A DNA stretch of 64,000 nucleotides, from assembly GCA_007258455.2 (NCBI GenBank), contig VDFB02275642.1, forward strand, positions 1 to 64,000, written 5' to 3'. This stretch comes from Sequoia sempervirens (lineage: Eukaryota; Streptophyta; Pinopsida; Cupressales; Cupressaceae). Shown here one piece after another: positions 50,168-62,099 of the stretch. Each line of letters opens with the position of its first letter. The first letter of the stretch is position 1. The notes under the pieces were generated by a model that saw only the letters and a program-made list of their open reading frames with translations, was not told the DNA's origin and searched no databases. A program made the translations under genes and the position numbers.

Positions 50168-51479
50168 TGTAAACTAGGACGTTAAAGTTTTCCAAAACTT
50201 AATCCAATTACATATTTAATTCCCGATCCAACAGTAATGCATGGTTATGTATCTTAACTGTTGAAATTATGAAACCGAGTAATGCTTTCAAACACTTTAA
50301 AACAGTTATCTATAATAACATTCATGAGAGAACATAACACCAAAATAAATGAGAGAACAAGAAAGAGATGGAAGAGAGACACAAACAACTTGATAACGGA
50401 GTTCGCTCAATTTGAGCTACGTCTCCGGGTCCACTTCTCAACGTTGGACCACTTTATTGATATCGCCAAGCTTCAATAGCCTTCTTACAATATCCAAACT
50501 TTAATCACTCACAATTTTACAATTCTTGGTGTAACAACACCTTGTAATTTCTCTCCCAAAAATTCCTCAAAAAGAGTATAATTTTTCTCTCAAAAACACA
50601 TCCGAATTATTTCTCCACAAAAAATGCCTAAAGGCCCTATCACATCACCTCCTTTTATACATAAATTTTTCATATGGGGTTAAAAACCACCATAATAAAT
50701 AAAATAACAATTTAACCCCCCTCCTTTGGCTTTTATAATTATAAGCCTTACAAAAAAACAATAACCCGTTTATATAAAACAATAACTTCCCCATTTTAAA
50801 AATAAAACATTAAACAGCCCCTTAATAAAACAATGGGATTTTGTTTTTAAACCCTTGTCTTATTATATTCAGAGGCTATTTGAGTTTATGGGGTTGAGTT
50901 TAAAAATAAAATAACAATTTAGTGTTATTTTAGGAGGTTTTGTTTTTTTCACATGAGTTAATTTTCGTTGATTTTTAGGAGATTTGGATCCCACCAAATC
51001 CAATTGGGATCCCACAAAATCCGATGGATTTTTGTGAAATAAAATAATCCTCCACACCTTTTTTTCAAAAATAAAGCATGGTACATGAATTTTGTGAGAT
51101 TTTTTGCCACATCACCTGCAACTCCCACGTCACCATCTAGTCAATTGGCATGTCACATGCTGACATCATCATTTTGACTAAAACTTTGACTTGCTCTATT
51201 TTCCTCATACGGACTCTGTTTTCGAAACTGAGGATAGTTCTGGAATCAGCACGACAAGCACTACGACTTGGTGTCATTTTTGCTTGGATGTGAGACAATA
51301 AAATTTCACCTTTTTGAATGCTTGATTCGCCTGTTTGACCAAGCATAACTCTGGCATATGACCTTTTGACACAATTCAGGTTGCATCAGGATCATGTCAG
51401 CGAGCTCTATCCAATGATGTCAAGTTTGAGAGATTTTGAGACTGTGATATTTTTTAGATTCTTGGATCCTCCTGGATCA
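50168..51479 (-). repeat. 3' LTR, complete (1312 bases)
   Basis: The minus-strand ends are TGATCCAGGAGG... and ...TAGTTTACA. The polypurine tract AATGGGGAGGAA (51480-51491) abuts its start, confirming the true LTR end. Confidence 0.8.
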
Positions 51480-51491
51480 TTCCTCCCCATT
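51480..51491 (-). other. Polypurine tract
   Basis: AATGGGGAGGAA on the minus strand lies immediately before the TGATCC start of the 3' LTR. Confidence 0.75.
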
Positions 51492-51523
51492 GAGAAGCTT
51501 TTGGACCTCCAAAAGGTCTGTTT

Positions 51524-53503
51524 TTATTTAGAATTTAAGTGAGGGCATTTTTGCCTCACTTGCCCGGTATCATCTATCCTTCCTTCTTGGAACCTATGCA
51601 TCTGACTCATCACAACAACAATCAAAACTGCACTGATATTGTTAAGTACACTATCCATATACACATCCACATTCAATGTTTCCGCTACCAACCATACACT
51701 GCTAAGAAGTAGAAGGCTGAATAAAAAAACTAAATTTGCAGATGAGAAAAAGAATGTACCAACATCATGCTTGTCTTTCATAACTGGAACAACCTCAGGC
51801 AATGAAACTTCTTGTGGTACAGACATAAGTGCCAAATTATTGCTTGCATTAACTACCCTTTTCAATTGTCCCATTGTCACAAAAGATCTTTTAGTCTTAA
51901 TTGGATGAGAATGCACAATGTATTCAATTCCTTTCTTAAATAAATGATACTAATTATGTTCCCTATAGAAGATTTCCTTTCTATCATATAAGTATGGGCT
52001 ACCCAACACAATGCCACAAATATCAAGTGGAACCACATCAAATTCAACCTCATCTATAAACTTAGATGTTATTGCAAATCTCAAATTGCATTGCCTTGTT
52101 ACTTGCAATCTGTTATCATTGCACACCCAACCTAATGGATAAGGTTTCTTATGTGGCTTTGTTTCCAATCCCAACTGTTTAACAACTTCTTCTGAAATTA
52201 AATTAGCTTGGGACCCACTATCTATCAGTGTATCAATCTTAGTGTTCTTAGAAATCACCCTTATATGAAACAATTCACATATTTTGTTATCTTCAGGAAC
52301 AACATGACTTTTAGAAGTAGAAGCACATGAAACATCAGTGGTAGAATCATTACCAACAAAAGCTTTACCTTTCAAACCAACAACTGTTATCTTTGTTTCG
52401 TCATCAGAATCTGATCCAAGATCTTGAATGACAGTTGCAGCTTTTTGCTTTCCTTTACGATCCTTAAACCACTTTGGCTTCAATTCTGGATGCAATTTCC
52501 AACACTTCGCATTTGTGTGCCCATTCTTCTGACAATGTGAAAAAGTAGGCTTTTCACCTTCCTCTTTCTTCACAGTGGCTACTTTCTTCTCCTTTCCCTT
52601 TTTATTGCCTTCAGTTGGAGGAAGAAATTCCTTCTTTGAATTGAAACTTATGTTAGATGGATTAAACATCAAGATTGTATGTTTCAAATGTGAATGCAAA
52701 CCACCTATATACTTTAATAAAGTTTCTTGTGTATAAAGAGGAATTCCAAGAGTGAGTGCTTTCTTCCTAAACACTTGTGTATACTCTTGCACCATTTGTT
52801 CTTTACCCTGTCTCAAATTTTTCCAATCCATTACAGCGTGTTGCATATAACCCAAAGGATAAAATTGTTTCTTTAAAGCAGAAGTAAACTCATACCAAGA
52901 TGAAATGATTTTTCCATGTGTAGCAAGATCATCTTGAATCTTACTCTCCCACCAAACCAATGCAGTGCCTCCCATTCTAAGAGTAGCTAGCTGGATTTTG
53001 GAAGAATCATCCAAGATCTGTTGAACCCTGCAATACACTTCGATCTGCTTAAGCCAGTTATCCAATTTTTCTGCATCCAATTCACCATTATACACAGGCA
53101 ACTCAAATTTAACATCCAGTTTTAACAAAGGTGTTTGCACAACTTGTTTCTTTTTAGAAGAGTTAGACAAAGAAGAAGAAGACGATGAAGAAGATGAAGA
53201 GGAAGAGGATGGAGGTTCAGGAGGGTCACCACCACCTCCTACTCCTTTACCTTTGTCTTCTTTCGAAGTAGATTCATTTTCCTCCTTTTTGTTCTTATCT
53301 TCCTTTCTCTTCTGTCATTCTTGCCTCTCTTGGAAAAGAACTTCCACCATAGCTTTCATTTCAAGAAAAGCTTTCTCATCAAGCTCTATAGAACTTTGTT
53401 CACCTGCCATCTCTGATTGTCGAAAAGTCCTTCGTTTCCCAATCTCTGGGTTGAATTTTGTAAGTGCACCTTCTCCTTGCTTCAATTTCAACCTGGTTAA
53501 CAT
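51524..53503 (-). pseudogene. gag-protease polyprotein with hydrophobic tail, two in-frame stops
   Basis: One reading frame of about 660 codons runs from the ATG at 53503 to a stop at 51524. It is broken only by TGA (53315-53317) and TAG (51950-51952). In order it holds a charged N-terminus and Ser run, then a capsid-type retrotransposon gag domain (ALVWWESKI; KKQFYPLGY; LRQG..MVQEYT). A zinc knuckle follows whose first Cys is Phe (FSHCQKNGHTNAKC), then an aspartic protease with LIDSGSQANLI and GIVLGSPYL. After the protease the frame enters a transmembrane-like stretch (about 51683-51754) and a polar tail, and stops 33 bases before the polypurine tract. Gag packages RNA and the protease cuts the polyprotein; enzymes for copying and integration are absent. 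The stops and the lost Cys suggest it is dead. Confidence 0.85.
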
Positions 53504-53530
53504 TCACCACTTGCAATTTTCCTGTTAAAC

Positions 53531-53543
53531 TGCTCTGATACCA
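53531..53543 (-). other. Primer-binding site (initiator tRNA-Met)
   Basis: The minus strand reads TGGTATCAGAGCA, the standard plant initiator tRNA-Met primer site, eight bases after the end of the 5' LTR. Confidence 0.85.
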
Positions 53544-53551
53544 ACTTGACC

Positions 53552-54859
53552 TGTAAACTAGGATGTTAAAGTTTTCCAAAACTTAATCCAATTACAGATT
53601 TAATTCCCGAACCAATAGTAATGCATGGTTATGTATCTTAACCGTTGAAATTATGAAACCGAGTAATGCTTTCAAACACTTTAAAACAGTTATCTATAAT
53701 AACATTCATGAGAGAACATAACACCAAAATAAATGAGAGAACAAGAAAGAGATGGAAGAGAGACACAAACAACTTGATAATGGAGTTCGCTCAATTTGAG
53801 CTATGTCTCCGGGTCCGCTTCTCAATGTTGGACCGCTTTATTGATATCGCCAAGCTTCAATAGCCTTCTTACAATATCCAAGCTTTAATCACTCACAATT
53901 TTACAATTCTTGGTGTAACAACACCTTGTAATTTCTCTCCCAAAAATTCCTCAAAAAGAGTATAATTTTTCTCTCAAAAACACATCTGAATTATTTCTCC
54001 ACAAAAAATGCCTAAATGCCCTATCATATCACCTCCTTTTATACATAAATTTTTCATATGGGGTTAAAAACCACCATAATAAATAAAATAATAATTTAAC
54101 CCCCCTCCTTTGGCTTTTATAATTATAAGCCTTACAAAAAAACACTAACCCGTTTATATAAAACAATAACTTCCCCATTTTAAAAATAAAACATTAAACA
54201 ACCCCTTAATAAAACAATTGGATTTTGTTTTTAAACCCTTGTCTTATTATATTCACAGGCTATTTGAGTTTATGGGGTTGAGTTTAAAAATAAAATAACA
54301 ATTTAGTGTTATTTTAGGAGGTTTTTTTTTTCACATGAGTTAATTTTCATTGATTTTTAGGAGATTTGGATCCCACCAAATCCGATTGGGATCCCACAAA
54401 ATCCGATTGGATCCCACAAAATCCGATGGATTTTTGTGAGATAAAATAATCCTCCACACCTTTTTTTCAAAAATAAAGCATGGTACATGAATTTTGTGAG
54501 ATTTTTGCCACATCACCTGCAACTCCCACGTCACCATCTAGTCAATTGCCATGTCACATGCTGACATCATCATTTTGACTAAAACTTTGACTGGCTCTAT
54601 TTTCCTCATACGGACTCCGTTTTCGAAACCGAGGATAGTTCTGGAATCAGCACTACGACTTGGTGTCATTTTTGCTTGGATGTGAGACAATAAAATTTCA
54701 CCTTTTTGAATGCTTGATTCACCTGTTTGACCAAACCTTTGACCAAGCATAACTCTGGCATATGACCTCCTTTTGACGCAATTCAGGTTGCATCGGGATC
54801 GTGTCAGCGAGCTCTATCCAATGATGTCAAGTTTGAGAGATTTTGAGACTGTGATATTT
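53552..54859 (-). repeat. 5' LTR, truncated at its outer end
   Basis: It matches the other LTR from TGTAAACTAGG to GACTGTGATATTT. It lacks the last 26-28 bases that carry the TG terminus, and then runs straight into the second copy of the flanking block. Confidence 0.85.
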
Positions 54860-55058
54860 AAAGGCATACATTAGCAATTATTGTATGCATATAATTAAAT
54901 AACTTGCACAATAGGAGAAGATTATATGAAATATGTTGCAAATACTTGATAATAAATAAGAATAACAAGCCACTTCAAAGGAGCAACCTCCAAATATCTC
55001 CAATGAGAACACAATTCACAATCTGATGATGAAATAAGACTCACTACCTCCTCTATAT
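54860..55058. repeat. Right copy of the 199-base flanking duplication
   Basis: It is identical in length to 49965-50163, with two substitutions. It is joined to the broken LTR end at the shared pentamer TATTT. Confidence 0.9.
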
Positions 55059-58000
55059 ACCTATTTATTCCTAGGATATCACCCAAGTTGACTTAGATAG
55101 CCCTATATAAGCCTTAGGACGACCTAAATAACTAAATAACAATATAATAATGATAATATAACTTATTAAGAGTTAAGATAGCCACAAGCTAACTATCCAT
55201 AACCCGATGTACGCCAATATTAAGGGTGTAGCAACGCATGGACATAATTCACAAGTTATATCTCATTCTAAAGCATTAAAGGAGCAATAAATTAAGCATT
55301 TATATGGGGTGCATTAAAGGGAATAATGTATCATCTAGGGTAGTTGATTTTTGTGTTTGATCTTGTTCCTATGTTTTTGGGGTTGATCTAGGAGAACATG
55401 TTCCCTTTTGACAATAAAGTTCAACATCATGACCGAACTTAGTCGAGCGACACTTTAGAGCTTGTCCAAAGCATGAACAAAGACCAACCCTTTCAATGTT
55501 GAAGGAACTTGTATCTATAACACTTATTCTAGCCACTTAAATCCACACAAGATTTTTAGTGAAGATCGAATATCATTAATATAGGAAACTTATATTTAGA
55601 ATTAGATATCATTAATGTTATGTAGAATGAACTGAGATTCCACAAAATCTATTGGTATGACAACTTGAATCTTTTGTGAAAATAATTCATGTCATATAAA
55701 CACAACCATTATATTAAAGGTGGCATTGAAAGGACATTTGTATATACGCTATTATGATGGATAACTATTTTTGGGTGGAAAAAACTCTTTTGGAGTAATT
55801 TTCATATCAAAAATCTAGTCACTAATAGTATTTTGGGTCATACAGGGAGGTAGGTGGGAGTAAATAGTATAAAAGAATGTACCTCATAACCCATCCCACT
55901 ACTAGGTATAAAATATTGCTCGAGTTATTAACCAAATTTGTACCCCTAAAAAAAAGCTTTAAATATATTTTCCTACTTAGTTTTGTTAACCTTAGGTGTC
56001 AAACCTTACCATCCTTGGTTAATGCCTATCCATGGGAAAATAGAGATGAAAAATTAAAAATTATCTCATAAAGTTAAAAATTTCACAAATAATTCATTTT
56101 ATTATGCCATGCATAGCATACTACATTTATATCCTTGATTTCCTCCAACAATTTCTTTAATAAGGCCTCCAAAGTCACTTTTTCACTAGAACGAACAATA
56201 CTTTTGGGTGCAATTTTAGAGCATTTTTCTCCAAGAGAAAGCTTATGCTAGTCATTAGAGAATATATATAGAAATTTATATTTCAAGAATTTTTGTGAAT
56301 CCTCTATCAACTTCTACAACCAAAATAAACAATGACAATATACTATTTCTAAGTTTTTGCACTAACTAGTCTACGATTTTCACATAAATTTTGGTACTAG
56401 TTAATCTATAGAGTATCATTCCTTCATCATTCTTATACCCTTCCCATTCATTTTCATCTACCCACATAACCATTTTGGCCATATTTTCCTTCCCCCATCA
56501 CCTCCTATCACCATGGGAAGTCATAGAGCCTCGTACCTTGCATTTCCTTTATATTTTTCATCATAAATCTAAAAACCTTGTTGCATTCTTTGTGATCAGT
56601 AATTTCATGACTACCATTATGTTTTTTGAGACCCACTTAGATCCTCCTCATGATCACACTTTTTATAGACTTATTTTACTTTCAACACTTCTGGGCATAA
56701 TATTCTTCTTTGTTAAATGATTTAATAAATTATTGAATATGAACTTGTTCACATTTTCTAGATTATAATTTACTATTCATATTTAGTTATTCATATTTAG
56801 TTGTCACTATAGATTGAATTTACAATGAACTTAATTGTGTATGATGAATCTCAATATAGTTTTGGTAAGTGTTATATGTTTATACAATGGTGTGTGAATA
56901 TGTTTTGGATTATGGATTAAATTTCTTATTTGATTTTCATTGGATGATAATAATATTATTTAATTATGATACATATATGCTATCTATATTTATTTAATTA
57001 TAAATATTGTTTCAATTACTATTTTGGATATATTAACATTTGGGTGCAAGTTTGCAAGTTAATATTCCATGACCCATAAAAAATTGTGGAGGTTTCAAGA
57101 AACAAAGTTATTATAATTCTCTAGTGTATCTAGACCTTATCCTAAAAGAGAGTTAAGATCTTCTTGTGTAAATGTGTTATGTATAGATTTGTATTGATTA
57201 ATTTTTCATTTATGATTATTTTTATTATTGTTACTTGTTAAGGTTTAGTTAAGTTTGTTAAGTGTCAAATCTTGGATTTAAACTTAAGAGATATTTTTTG
57301 TGGTATTTTAATATTATTTTTTCTTATTATTTGAGTAAAATTAAACTCATAAAGTGATGATTAGTGAATCAGGTCTATGTTGAAGTGTTGAATATGTATT
57401 TTAGAATAGTTTAGAGCCTTAAAAATTTCTTGAAAGATAAGTGACTAGTTTGGAGGAAAATATTTTTTGGTTGGAAGAGTTAAACATTTTCTGTAAGTTT
57501 ATTGTATCTAGAAAATAGTTCCTTACTTAAACCATTCTAAAAACTTTGGTTAGGTTTGGATCCATTATTTTTTATTTTTTTCTCTTTTTGGTTTTGAAAA
57601 GTTGCTTGGAGAAGAGAAAGGTTGGAGAGTTTGTGAGATTGGAGAAGGAAAAGGATTAAAGATCTTGGATCAAGAGTCTCTCCAAAATTTGGTGAAGTAT
57701 AGAGGTAAAATCTTAATCTATTTTAGTGTATACAAATATTATTTATTGTTAAAATGATGCTTGAATTTTTTGTCATTAACTCTTTTAATTTTTATAAGTT
57801 AAGTTGAGAAAAGGGTCATAGTCCATGATATAACTAGAGAATTTAGAAACATTTAGTACTAAACACTAAACAACAACAAAACTCTTATAGGAAGCATTAG
57901 CTAGCAAAAACAAACTAGACTAGACAACAACACAACAATAGATAAAAACAACACAAGAATGGTTATGAAGTAACACAAGAAATAGCAGTAGAACATACTC

Positions 58001-58259
58001 AAGTAGTAGAAAATAAAACCCTATAATAAGTAAGTAGTTTTTCCCAATCTTTGCACATATTATTTAGCTTGTCCTCCCATTTAGCATGACTCATCTCAAT
58101 CTATGATTTAGTCCTTTTCAAAATTTCCTTGAAAGTATTAGCTTCTTCCTCTTGAATTAGTTTATATTTATTAAGTTAAAACTTAAGAATGACAACCTAT
58201 GAGACAACTTTGTTCATCATGTCATCACTTTAACTAGTTCATTTATTGCCTCTTCAATG
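55059..58259. other. AT-rich non-coding stretch
   Basis: No gene, RNA or clear element boundary is visible. Open frames are short and low-complexity. Confidence 0.55.
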
Positions 58260-58700
58260 GGTAAGTGCACAAATATGGTTCCCAAAAAGGGGACTTAAGT
58301 GGACACTTTTTTTCTGAAATCAGGAAATACTGACCTTGGACGTCAAATTGAGGATAGTTACACTCAAAATTTTGAGATGGAACAAAAAGAAGGATCGAAG
58401 TGCTCCAAGTCTACTTTCTAAACTACTAATTTATTTTGAAAATTGTTGAGATTAAGGGGTTCAAATGAGGGATGTACACAAATTGGTGTTGTTTTTGTCA
58501 GAAAAACATAACATAGCAACTTTTGTACGACCCTTGTATGGTGAAATTTTTTTAGTATTTTTAAAATCGCTATGGTCAGAAGTTAGCTAACAATATGTAT
58601 TTGATGCACAATTTTTCTAATAATTTTTTAATTAATATTTTATTTTTTACTAATTTTTGAAGTAGACACTTCTTGAAAAATAGAATTTTGGTCGTGCTAC
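58260..58700. repeat. Dispersed repeat, diverged copy of 3720-4150
   Basis: It is in the same orientation and has the same order of landmarks as the copy near the left edge, including TTTCTAAACTA, ACACAAATTGGT and TTTTTGTCAGAAAAACATAA. The two copies differ heavily. Confidence 0.45.
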
Positions 58701-59127
58701 CCCTACTAATTTTGGAAACTAATTGATTTAAAAAAAAAAAATTGTAGAATGGAGTCTAGTTTCTAAAAATGTAATTTATTTGAAATTTCGATGAACGGTT
58801 AATTTATAATGAAAAAACCACCAAACACTTCTTTTTGCCAAAAAAGAGACATACAAACAAAAGAAATTATGGATGAAAGTCTTAACATTGTCAGAAAGTG
58901 AAAAAAATTACATCATTGGATAGCTAAGAGAGAACCTAACATTACACAGATGTTCGATTTGTTTAATATTGAACCACGTGTAATCCTGATGGTGAGCACG
59001 AACCGGATTATGTGAAATATTGTAGAATTTCCAAAAACACGTCTCTGGTCGTTGGGAATGCCCTCCAAGCCTTTGGGTTGTTATCCCAAGGAAAATACCA
59101 ATCCCAAGGCTTGGGGATTCCCAAAGC

Positions 59128-59262
59128 AAGATATAACGCGAGCGCGTTATAACGTGCTCGCATTATATCTCAATTTTGACATGGTTGGTTTCACTTGTAG
59201 GGAGCATGTCTAGTAAGACATAACATGAGCATGATATAGCGCGCTCACGTTATGTCTTACTT
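59128..59262. repeat. Pair of 42-44 base imperfect palindromes (foldback pair)
   Basis: The first palindrome (about 59130-59171) has arms AGATATAACGCGAGC and GCTCGCATTATATCT, with 14 of 15 bases complementary. The second (about 59215-59258) has arms AAGACATAACATGAGC and GCTCACGTTATGTCTT, with 15 of 16 complementary. The two are related in sequence and about 45 bases apart, so the whole stretch can also fold as one unit with AAGA(T/C)ATAACG ends. It may be a tiny foldback element. Confidence 0.7.
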
Positions 59263-59324
59263 TATGTTAAATTCTACTCTATTGAATGTATGTTTATATA
59301 TGTGTATGTTTGTATGTACATGTA

Positions 59325-59505
59325 TACTTGTATGTCATGTATGTATGTATGTATGTATGTATGTATGCATGTATGTATCAATGCATGTATATTGTATGTA
59401 TGCCTATTTGTATGTAAGATTTTATCTACGCATATACATGTATGCTTGTATGTATGAAGGATTGTATGTACATATGTATTATGCTTGTATGTATGTATTT
59501 ATGTA
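59325..59505. repeat. (ATGT)n microsatellite, interrupted
   Basis: Long runs of ATGT/GTAT tetramers are broken by point changes. They give a spurious Met-Tyr-Val-Cys frame. Confidence 0.9.
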
Positions 59506-59529
59506 TGTCTTTAGAGGGAGGGAAAAATT

Positions 59530-60280
59530 TAAAAGAGAGAGAGAGATCTAGAGTTGTCTAGGTAGGGTGGGAGATGGAGAGAGAGAGAGAGATTTTGGAG
59601 AGAGGGAGAGGGGATGGAAGTGAGAGTTTAAGAAAGAGGGAGAGAAGGGATTGGAGTGAGAGGGACTTAGCTAGGTAGGGTGGGAGGGAGGGAGTGAGGG
59701 AGGGAGGGAGAGAGATGGGGGGTGGGAAAGAGAGAATTGAGAGAGAGGGAGAGAGATAGAAGGGGGGGAGAGATAGACAGAGAGAATTGAGAGAGAGGGA
59801 GAGAGATAGAAGGGGGGGAGAGATAGACAGAAAGAAAGAGAGAGTTATGTAGGTAGGGTTCCAAAGGGAGAGACTTGAGAGTGTGAGGGGGGTGAGAGGG
59901 AGAGACTTGAGAGATAGGTAGTGAGAGGGAGCATGAGAGGGAGGAGCTGAGAGAGAGGGAGTGTGAGCGGAGAGACCTAAGAGAGGGAGAGGTTGTGGGA
60001 GGGAGTGACCTGATAGAGGGGGAGAAAGAAGGGGGCGGAGTGAGAGGGATAGATAGAGAGAAGAAAGAGAGAGAGGGGGTGGTAGGGAGAGACATGAGAG
60101 AGAGGGAGAGAGAGGGAGTGGGAGACAGTGGGAGGGAGATAGAGAGAGATAGAGGGAGCGAGAGAGGGTGGTAGGGATTGATTGAATGATAGGTACGCAA
60201 AAAGAGGGAGATAGATAGAGACAATTAGAGAGGGTAGGAGAGAGGGGGGAGGGACAGGTGATATGTATAGATAGAGAGAA
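59530..60280. repeat. Purine tract (GAGA/GGGA-rich), about 750 bases
   Basis: Nearly all bases are A or G on the plus strand, in GAGAGAGG-type blocks. A 59-base block (GAGAGAATTGAGAGAGAGGG...) is duplicated at about 59730-59836. The serine/leucine/proline-rich frames on the minus strand result from this composition. Confidence 0.9.
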
Positions 60281-60284
60281 ATCA

Positions 60285-60550
60285 ATAGGGTTTGAGGGTA
60301 TAGGGTTGAAGGATTAGGGTGGAGGACCTATAGGGTTGATGGTTTCTAGGGTATTAGGGTTTAAGGGTTGATGGTTGAGGGATTAGGGTCGATGGTAGAG
60401 AGTATTGGGTTGACGGTATAGGGTAGAAGGTTTAAGGGTTTAGGGTTAAATGGTTTAGGGTTGAGGGTAGAGGGCTTAAGATATAGGTTTGAGGGTATAT
60501 GATTGAAGGATTATGTTGAGGGTCCAATGTAAAGAGTAGAGGGTATAAGG
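60285..60550. repeat. Degenerate telomere-like repeats (TTTAGGG-type)
   Basis: Units of the form GGGTTTAGGG, AGGGTTGA, AGGGTATA and TTAGGGTT follow one another. At least two exact TTTAGGG units are present near 60440-60470. It is an interstitial, decayed version of the plant telomere sequence. Confidence 0.75.
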
Positions 60551-60990
60551 NNNNNNNNNNNNNNNNNNNNNNNNNNNNNNNNNNNNNNNNNNNNNNNNNN
60601 NNNNNNNNNNNNNNNNNNNNNNNNNNNNNNNNNNNNNNNNNNNNNNNNNNNNNNNNNNNNNNNNNNNNNNNNNNNNNNNNNNNNNNNNNNNNNNNNNNNN
60701 NNNNNNNNNNNNNNNNNNNNNNNNNNNNNNNNNNNNNNNNNNNNNNNNNNNNNNNNNNNNNNNNNNNNNNNNNNNNNNNNNNNNNNNNNNNNNNNNNNNN
60801 NNNNNNNNNNNNNNNNNNNNNNNNNNNNNNNNNNNNNNNNNNNNNNNNNNNNNNNNNNNNNNNNNNNNNNNNNNNNNNNNNNNNNNNNNNNNNNNNNNNN
60901 NNNNNNNNNNNNNNNNNNNNNNNNNNNNNNNNNNNNNNNNNNNNNNNNNNNNNNNNNNNNNNNNNNNNNNNNNNNNNNNNNNNNNNNNNN
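60551..60990. other. Assembly gap (440 N)
   Basis: An unbroken run of N sits inside the telomere-like repeats, so the true repeat length is unknown. Confidence 1.
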
Positions 60991-61034
60991 GGTAGAGGAT
61001 AGAGGGTATAAGGGTTAAGGGTAGAGGTTAGAGG
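60991..61034. repeat. Telomere-like repeats, right of the gap
   Basis: The GGTAGAGG/AGGGTATAAGGGTTAAGGG pattern continues and stops abruptly at the CACTA-like end at 61035. Confidence 0.7.
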
Positions 61035-61395
61035 CACTACTGTATTTGACTCCACTTTCTGACGAAAGTTTGTTGAACTGTCGACAAACTATTGTTGGAA
61101 TTCCAACGAATCACTTGAAATTTTTTTGTCACTGAATTCTCGTCGGTTTCCCGACAAGCTATAAAATTTTGAAATCATGACTGAACTTCGTCGGTTGCCG
61201 CCACAAAAAAGGGACCTAGTGTTCCTCGGAATATCAACAAAAATTTCATCAATCTAGCAACAAACAATAGCCATAACACACGTGGCATGCCTCTCCCAAA
61301 TTGTCGGAATAGCATGAGAAGTTTGTTGCAATTGAGACCAAGTTTCATGGAAAGTCCAACAAACATTCATCGTTTGTTCGACGATCTCTCCATCA

Positions 61396-62090
61396 GGAGG
61401 ACCAACTTGTGGTCTCATCAACAGAGCACGAGGAAGTATATCGGCGAGACTTATACCATCGGGGTAAGTTTTGAATGTTTACCCAACCCGCTATGTCTTG
61501 CTGATATATTCCCAGTGCTCCTATTGGTGAAAGAAATGATGGTCTCACCGATGAAACTTCATCGGTGAGACTTAAACGTTCAAGCCAACATATATTTTTC
61601 ATGTCGAGATGACTTGTCTTGCCGATAGATTCTCTTCATCGATGAGACCATAAGCCAATCTCCCTAATATTTTGATAAACATTTGTCATTTGTTTGACGA
61701 TCTCACCATCAAAATGAGATCAAAATTGCGTTGGAGCTATAGCAACCTCGTCGCACTTTTTTTTTCATCAGACTAGTTCGTCAAAATTTTGATGAAACAT
61801 TGCAGCTTTTTAAAAAAAAAAAAAGATTTATAAGGAGGACTAATTTGTGGTCTCATCGACAGAGCACGAGGAAGTATATCAGTGAGACTTATACCATCAG
61901 GGTAAGTTCTGAATGTTTACCCAACCCGTTATGTCTCACCGATATATTCCCAGTGCTCCTGTCGGTGAAAGAAATGATGGTCTCGCCGATGAGACTTAAA
62001 CATTCAGGCTAGCATATATTTTTCATGTCGAGATGACTTGTCTTGTCGATAGATTATCTTCATCGATGAGACCATAAGCCAATCTCCTCG
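61396..62090. repeat. Subterminal direct duplication, about 260-base unit
   Basis: 61396-61668 and 61835-62090 share nearly the whole sequence, from AGGAGGAC(C/T)AA(C/T)TTGTGGTC to GATGAGACCATAAGCCAATCTCC, including TCGGCGAGAC-type motifs. The second copy lacks a 14-base GATGAAACTTCATCGG hairpin segment present in the first. The piece between them (61670-61740) repeats sequence found just before the first copy (61340-61390). Confidence 0.8.
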
Positions 62091-62099
62091 ATATGTCTT

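Larger units (their letters stand above)
50168..54859 (-). mobile_element. Non-autonomous gag-protease LTR retrotransposon
   Basis: LTRs lie at 50168-51479 (complete, 3' LTR) and 53552-54859 (5' LTR, outer end truncated). On the minus strand the 5' LTR is followed by an initiator tRNA-Met primer site, and the 3' LTR is preceded by a polypurine tract. The 2.07-kb interior codes for gag, a protease and a short hydrophobic tail only. No reverse transcriptase, RNase H or integrase is present. The LTRs differ at roughly 2-3 percent of sites by eye, so it is younger than the LARD-like element. The gag style suggests a Ty3-related origin, but this is not provable without pol. Confidence 0.85.

Noticed and set aside
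59252..59551. Met-Tyr-Val-Cys repeat protein
   Set aside because: It is a direct translation of an (ATGT)n microsatellite.
59667..60285. Long Ser/Leu/Pro-rich frames on the minus strand
   Set aside because: They are the complement of a GA-rich purine tract; any frame stays open there. No domain is present.
60432..61055. 207-residue minus-strand frame
   Set aside because: It spans 440 N bases and telomere-like repeats; the open frame is meaningless.
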